This document shows, one piece after another, positions 59,931 through 64,000 of a stretch of 64,000 nucleotides of DNA. Position 1 is the stretch's first letter; every line of letters starts with the position of its first letter. This stretch comes from an uncultured Collinsella sp. (GTDB taxonomy: Bacteria > Actinomycetota > Coriobacteriia > Coriobacteriales > Coriobacteriaceae), in the NCBI GenBank assembly GCA_902496275.1, contig CABVAC010000004.1, positions 34,493 through 98,492 of the forward strand. Direction: 5' to 3'. A program made the translations under genes and the position numbers. The notes under the pieces were generated by a model. That model did not search any database, was not told the origin of the DNA, and saw only the letters and a program-made list of their open reading frames with translations.

Positions 59931-61199
59931 ATGAATACCGACCTGATTGATATCAAGATTCGTGTCGTAGAGGGCGGCGTAACGGCGGCGGCCGGCTTTA
60001 AGGCGGCGGGCATCCATGCCGGATTCCGCAAGAATCCCGAGCGCCTGGATTACGCGCTCGTCGTGCCCGATAAACCCTGTCCCGGGGCCGGCGTGTTTAC
60101 GACTAACCGCTTTTGTGCGGCGCCCGTGCAGGTGAGCCGTGCCAACCTGGGCGGCGCCGACAAGGGCTACGGCATCATTGCCGGCGTTTCGGTCAACTCT
60201 GGCAATGCCAACGCCGCCACGGGTGAGACCGGTCTTGCCTGCGCGCGCGAGACCTGCAACATCGCCTCGCAGGTCATCGGCTGCGAGCCCCAGCAGATTC
60301 TGGTCGCCTCCACGGGCGTAATTGGTCAGATTCTGCCGATCGACACGTTTGAGACTGCCGTTCCCGCCGCCTACGAGGCGCTCTCCGACCACGGTGGCGC
60401 CGATGCCGCCCGCGCTATTATGACGACCGACACGCACTCCAAGGAGTATGCCGTGTGTTACCGCAGCGAGGCCGCGGGGCACGCAGGCAATGCCTATACG
60501 GTGGGTGGTATGTGCAAGGGCTCGGGCATGATCATGCCCAACATGGCCACCATGATCGCGGTCATCACTACCGATGCCCCTGTCGAGCCGGCGGCGCTCC
60601 ATGCCTTGTTGCTCTCTACCGTCAAGCAGACCTTTAATAAGGTAACGGTCGACTCCGACACCTCGACTAACGACACCTGCATCATGCTTGCCTCCGGCGC
60701 TGCTGCCGCGGATGCCGAACCCATTGTCGAGGGCTCCGACGCCTTCGATGAGCTGGCCTTTGCCGTGCATGAGGTGTGCGAGAGCCTGGCGCGCAACATC
60801 GCCGCAGATGGCGAGGGCGCATCCAAGCTCGTGACGGTTAACGTCACCGGTGCCGCGAACGACGAGGAGGCCGATATCGCCGCCCGTGCTGTCGCCAACT
60901 CGCCGCTCGTCAAGACCTGCATCGCCGGCCACGACTGCAACTGGGGCCGCGTTGCCATGGCGCTCGGCAAGTGCGGCGTGCAATTTAACCAAGAAGATGT
61001 GTCCATCGACATGATGGGTATGCCCGTCTGTCGCGATGGCCTGACGGTCCCCTTCGATGAGGACGAAGCCCTGCGACGTTTTGAGGCGCCCGAGATCGTG
61101 ATCTCGGCCGACCTGGGCGCGGGCGCCGCGGCAACGACCGTGTGGACCTGCGACCTCACGCACGAGTACATCTCCATTAACGGCGACTACCGTTCCTAG
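59931..61199 (+). CDS. argJ: Bifunctional glutamate N-acetyltransferase / ornithine acetyltransferase
   Basis: 422 residues, Ntn-type proenzyme cleaved before Thr in MATM (PNMATMIAVITTDA, near residue 205). It transfers acetyl from acetylornithine to glutamate, so no argE is needed. Other marks: GVFTTNRFCAAPV at the N-terminus and the C-terminal NGDYRS. ATG 59931 has AAGGAG; GTG 59922 is too close to it. Confidence 0.96.
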   Translation: MNTDLIDIKIRVVEGGVTAAAGFKAAGIHAGFRKNPERLDYALVVPDKPCPGAGVFTTNRFCAAPVQVSRANLGGADKGYGIIAGVSVNSGNANAATGETGLACARETCNIASQVIGCEPQQILVASTGVIGQILPIDTFETAVPAAYEALSDHGGADAARAIMTTDTHSKEYAVCYRSEAAGHAGNAYTVGGMCKGSGMIMPNMATMIAVITTDAPVEPAALHALLLSTVKQTFNKVTVDSDTSTNDTCIMLASGAAAADAEPIVEGSDAFDELAFAVHEVCESLARNIAADGEGASKLVTVNVTGAANDEEADIAARAVANSPLVKTCIAGHDCNWGRVAMALGKCGVQFNQEDVSIDMMGMPVCRDGLTVPFDEDEALRRFEAPEIVISADLGAGAAATTVWTCDLTHEYISINGDYRS

Positions 61200-61280
61200 A
61201 CTCCGGATGTGCCGTGCGTCCCGCTGCAATCGCGGGCAACGAGGTACGGCGCGATAGCTACACGAAAGACGAGGCAGACT

Positions 61281-62261
61281 ATGAAGTTCGCACGCGATTG
61301 TCGCTCGAGCGAATCCAACGAAGTTACCGCGCAGCTGCTGTTCGAGGCGCTGCCGTGGATTAAGAACCTGACCGGTAAGACGGTCGTTATCAAGTACGGC
61401 GGTGCCGCCATGGTCGACGAGCAGCTGCGTCGTGACGTGATGAGCGACATCGTCCTGCTTAAGATTATCGGCATGCGCCCTGTTATCGTGCACGGTGGCG
61501 GCAAGGCCATCAACGAGGCTCTCAGCCACTACGACATTCCCGTCGAGTTTAAGAACGGCCAGCGCGTGACTACGCCTGCCACCATGGATATCGTGCGCGA
61601 GGTGCTGGGCGGCAAGGTCAATCAGGAGCTGGTCGCGGCGCTCAACCACCACGGCAACCTGGCCGTGGGCGTGTCCGGCAGCGACGCCGGTACCCTTATC
61701 GCCGAGCCGCTCGACCCAGAGCTCGGCCGCGTAGGCAAGGTTACGCACGTCAACACCGACTATATCGAGCGCCTGCTCGACAGCGAGTACATTCCCGTTA
61801 TCGCCACGGTCGCAGCGGGGGAGGACGGTGGCTTCTTCAACATCAACGCCGATACCGCCGCCGGCGCCGTTGCGGCGGCGCTTCATGCGCACAAGGCGAT
61901 TTTTTTGACCGATGTCGACGGTCTGTACAAGGACTTTAGCGACAAGGATTCGCTTATCTCCAACCTGACGCTCGACGAGGTCAATGAGATGCTCTACGGC
62001 GGCGAGGTCGACAAGGGCATGATCCCCAAGCTGCGCGCCGCCGTCGATGCGCTTACCGGCGGCGTATTTCGCGCCCACATCATTAACGGTACCACGCCGC
62101 ATTCACTGCTGCTTGAGCTGCTGACCGATGCCGGCGTCGGCACCGTGATCCATTCCACCGAGACAGCCTACGAATTCGATACGCATCCGCACCCGCTTTC
62201 GACGTTTGCGGCGCGCCTGACCGAGAACCTCGACGAGGTCGAGAAGCTCCAGACGGTCTAG
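61281..62261 (+). CDS. argB: Acetylglutamate kinase
   Basis: 326 residues, amino-acid kinase fold: KTVVIKYGGAAM (phosphate loop, about residue 35), IVHGGGKAIN near residue 75, and the late NINADTAAGAVA and KAIFLTDVDGLY. Second step of arginine synthesis and the usual site of arginine feedback, consistent with the N-terminal extension (about 25 residues before the core) that often marks arginine-sensitive enzymes. GAGG RBS. Follows argJ by 81 bases. Confidence 0.96.
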   Translation: MKFARDCRSSESNEVTAQLLFEALPWIKNLTGKTVVIKYGGAAMVDEQLRRDVMSDIVLLKIIGMRPVIVHGGGKAINEALSHYDIPVEFKNGQRVTTPATMDIVREVLGGKVNQELVAALNHHGNLAVGVSGSDAGTLIAEPLDPELGRVGKVTHVNTDYIERLLDSEYIPVIATVAAGEDGGFFNINADTAAGAVAAALHAHKAIFLTDVDGLYKDFSDKDSLISNLTLDEVNEMLYGGEVDKGMIPKLRAAVDALTGGVFRAHIINGTTPHSLLLELLTDAGVGTVIHSTETAYEFDTHPHPLSTFAARLTENLDEVEKLQTV

Positions 62262-62330
62262 CTGACCCGCGGTCGTCGCGTCCCTGCACCCATAGCCCTG
62301 CGCCGTACGGCGCCTAACGAAAGGCATCCC

Positions 62331-63614
62331 ATGTCACTTGCAACTCAACAATCGCTCGAATCCCATTACGTTATGCATACTTTTGGTCGCTCGCCGGTAG
62401 AGTTTGTCGAAGGCCACGGCATGAAGCTCATCGGTGACGATGGTCGTGAGTGTCTCGACTTTCTCGCTGGTATTGGCGTGTGTAGCCTAGGTCATGGCGA
62501 CCCGGCTGTGCTCTCGGCGCTCGAGGCACAGACCAAAAAGCTCATGCATGTCTCCAATTACTTCTACATCGAGCAGCGTGGACAGGTCGCGGCGCTGCTG
62601 TCCAAGCTTGCTAACGACGACGTAGATGGTGCGCGCGTGCTTGCCGATGCCATTGCCGCCGGCGATGAGACCACGGCAGCTGCTCTTGGTGCCCCGGCTG
62701 CGGATGAGCAGGTTTGGGAGACCTTCTTTGCCAACTCTGGCGCCGAGGCCAACGAGGGCTCGATGAAGCTCGCGCGCCTGTACGCCAAGCGTGCCGGTAA
62801 TGGCGGCAACACCATCGTGTGCATGCGCGGCGGCTTCCACGGCCGTACGCTCGAGACCATTGCCGCCACCATGCAGGATTGGCTGCAGGACAGCTTCCGT
62901 CCGCTGCCGGGTGGCTTTGTGGCCTGCACGCCCAACGATGTGGACGAGCTGCGTGCAATCTTTAAGCAGCTGGGGAGCGAGATTTGTGCCGTGATGCTCG
63001 AGCCGATCCAGGGTGAGAGTGGCGTGCACCCCATGACCGAGGAGTTTATGGCGGCAGCGCGCGACCTGGCACACGAAGTGGGCGCCGTGCTTATCGCCGA
63101 CGAGGTCCAGTGCGGCATCTTCCGCTCCGGCAAGCCATTTGCATTCCAAACCTATGGCGTGGAGCCCGACATCATGAGCCTTGCCAAGGGCATTGCTGAT
63201 GGCGTGCCCATGGGTGCCGTCGTGGCGAAGAAGGAGATTGCCGACGTGTTTAAGCCGGGCGACCACGGCTCGACCTTTGGCGGTAGCTGCTTGGCCATCG
63301 CGGCGTGTGCCGCGACGCTCTCCGCGCTTGTGCGTGGCGATTATGCCGAGCATGCTGCCAAGGTGGGCGCCTATATGGAGGCAAAGCTCGCCAAGCTGCC
63401 GCACGTGACCGAGGTACGTGGCCGCGGCTTGATGCTCGGCTGTGATTTGGATGATGCCGCGGGCGACGCGCATGGTGTTGTTGCCCGCGCGCTGGCCGCC
63501 GGTGCCGTGATCAACGCTACGGGTGCGCATACGCTGCGTTTCCTGCCGCCACTCGTCTGCGAGGAAGCCGACGTGGACAGTCTGATCGAGATCCTGTCGG
63601 GTGTTTTGGGCTAA
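62331..63614 (+). CDS. argD: Acetylornithine aminotransferase
   Basis: 427 residues, PLP fold type I. FFANSGAEANEGSMKLAR (about residues 131-148), GGFHGRTL, LIADEVQCG, and the PLP lysine in SLAKGIADGVPMGA near residue 286, followed by STFGGSCLA. The product is acetylornithine, which ArgJ recycles. Slightly longer than the usual 390-400 residues through an insertion near 98-120. Last gene of the cluster; argF, argG and argH are not in the window. Confidence 0.96.
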   Translation: MSLATQQSLESHYVMHTFGRSPVEFVEGHGMKLIGDDGRECLDFLAGIGVCSLGHGDPAVLSALEAQTKKLMHVSNYFYIEQRGQVAALLSKLANDDVDGARVLADAIAAGDETTAAALGAPAADEQVWETFFANSGAEANEGSMKLARLYAKRAGNGGNTIVCMRGGFHGRTLETIAATMQDWLQDSFRPLPGGFVACTPNDVDELRAIFKQLGSEICAVMLEPIQGESGVHPMTEEFMAAARDLAHEVGAVLIADEVQCGIFRSGKPFAFQTYGVEPDIMSLAKGIADGVPMGAVVAKKEIADVFKPGDHGSTFGGSCLAIAACAATLSALVRGDYAEHAAKVGAYMEAKLAKLPHVTEVRGRGLMLGCDLDDAAGDAHGVVARALAAGAVINATGAHTLRFLPPLVCEEADVDSLIEILSGVLG

Positions 63615-63875
63615 CGCGGCGCAATAACTCAATTTGGACCGAGTTCCGGACTGCGGACGTGCCCTATGCGGCATGATTCAGCGGTCTGGAGCCCGTTTTG
63701 CCTTAGATTTGCTAAGGCAGGGAGACCTGCTGGTCAAAAAACATCAAATATGAGTACTGTTACCGATTTGGTAGCAGCAATTTTGGACTAATAAGGCCAG
63801 ATGGCAAGTCGAAATGGTGGCGCGCGCAGACGTGGTGTAAGAGTGTCCTGAGGTCCGTCGCTGCAAGCTCCGATG
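63615..63875. other. Intergenic tract after argD
   Basis: No gene seen. It holds a perfect TGCCTTAG/CTAAGGCA hairpin (63699-63719) and a second CTGTTACC/GGTAGCAG hairpin, both candidate terminators for argD. The rest is undistinguished. Confidence 0.4.
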
Positions 63876-64000
63876 TTACTCCTTCTTGAGACCGCGCCTC
63901 TCGACTATCTCGTCCACTATCTCCCTGGCGCGCCGCCCGAGCGCACGGCGCCTCCCCTCTGTCGGGGCCGGCCTGTCCGCGGGCTCGGCGAAGCCCTCGG
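63876..64000 (-). CDS. 3' end of a minus-strand gene, product unknown
   Basis: The frame on the minus strand is open from the window edge to TAA at 63876-63878 and ends RREIVDEIVERRGLKKE-like (visible: AREIVDEIVERRGLKKE), a basic helical C-terminus. It uses ATA and AGG codons that are rare in the flanking genes, so it may be acquired DNA such as a mobile-element gene. About 40 residues are visible; no family can be named. Confidence 0.45.
   Translation of the reverse strand, partial: EGFAEPADRPAPTEGRRRALGRRAREIVDEIVERRGLKKE

Noticed and set aside
59553..62102. An 849-codon antisense frame across argC, argJ and argB
   Set aside because: It spans three genuine genes and their gaps, with no motif or start signal; compositional artefact.

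Overview
The window reads as a chromosomal segment of a GC-rich, Gram-positive anaerobe. The gene content (FMN-riboswitch ECF riboflavin transporter, amaP/DUF2273/Asp23 operon, a giant 2-hydroxyacyl-CoA dehydratase activase, OPT transporter, CmpB-family permease beside an HD protein, argCJBD) and the protein style fit Coriobacteriia, most likely Collinsella. The assignment is inference from memory of such genomes; no search was possible. There are no rRNA or tRNA genes that I could recognise, no CRISPR array and no complete insertion sequence.

Layout. 0.3-7.3 kb: mainly minus-strand metabolic and housekeeping genes (phosphofructokinase, Ntn-hydrolase, D-2-hydroxyacid dehydrogenase, methionine aminopeptidase, radical SAM) plus an M18 aminopeptidase. 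7.5-10.8 kb: an alpha/beta hydrolase and a signalling pair (degenerate GGDEF-REC-HD-GYP protein and an HPt protein). 11.0-14.5 kb: an AT-richer cassette, DUF2975/XRE regulator pair followed by an ABC exporter with two permeases. 14.5-21.1 kb: a gamma-glutamyl hydrolase, a four-gene glutamate/glutamine-type ABC importer and a divergent DXS-family enzyme. 21.3-25 kb: HD/CmpB pair, HAD phosphatase, a MITE-like repeat and a very small hydrophobic peptide gene. 24.8-31.8 kb: TetR regulator, 1595-residue activase, 3-hydroxyacyl-CoA dehydrogenase. 31.8-35.4 kb: arylsulfotransferase remnant, DUF389 protein with an EF-hand loop, OPT transporter. 35.5-43.4 kb: coaX, dCMP deaminase, NifU-like, lgt, a large DUF6020-like membrane protein, yebC, and the amaP/DUF2273/Asp23 envelope-stress operon. 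43.5-50.7 kb: YitT, zinc-ribbon membrane proteins, two amidohydrolases. 51.6-53.7 kb: groES-groEL. 54.0-58.5 kb: FMN riboswitch, ribU-ecfA-ecfT, two flavin-binding-fold paralogues. 58.6-63.6 kb: ArgR-box and argC-argJ-argB-argD. The last 125 bases hold the 3' end of a minus-strand gene with foreign-looking codons.

The most striking non-coding content is a dense set of inverted-repeat elements in the intergenic spaces. They fall into several kinds: (i) short hairpins with a GGGACAG-like loop and interchangeable stems, five of which begin at a stop codon; (ii) very long nested hairpins, two of them with perfect 38-bp arms flanking groESL; (iii) a run of three tandem palindromes with one shared 16-base arm and three different loops at 19.07-19.29 kb; (iv) a two-copy family with compensatory stem changes at 0.06 and 6.4 kb; and (v) a 223-bp MITE-like unit with 29-bp terminal inverted repeats. 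No transposase that would move them is present in the window.
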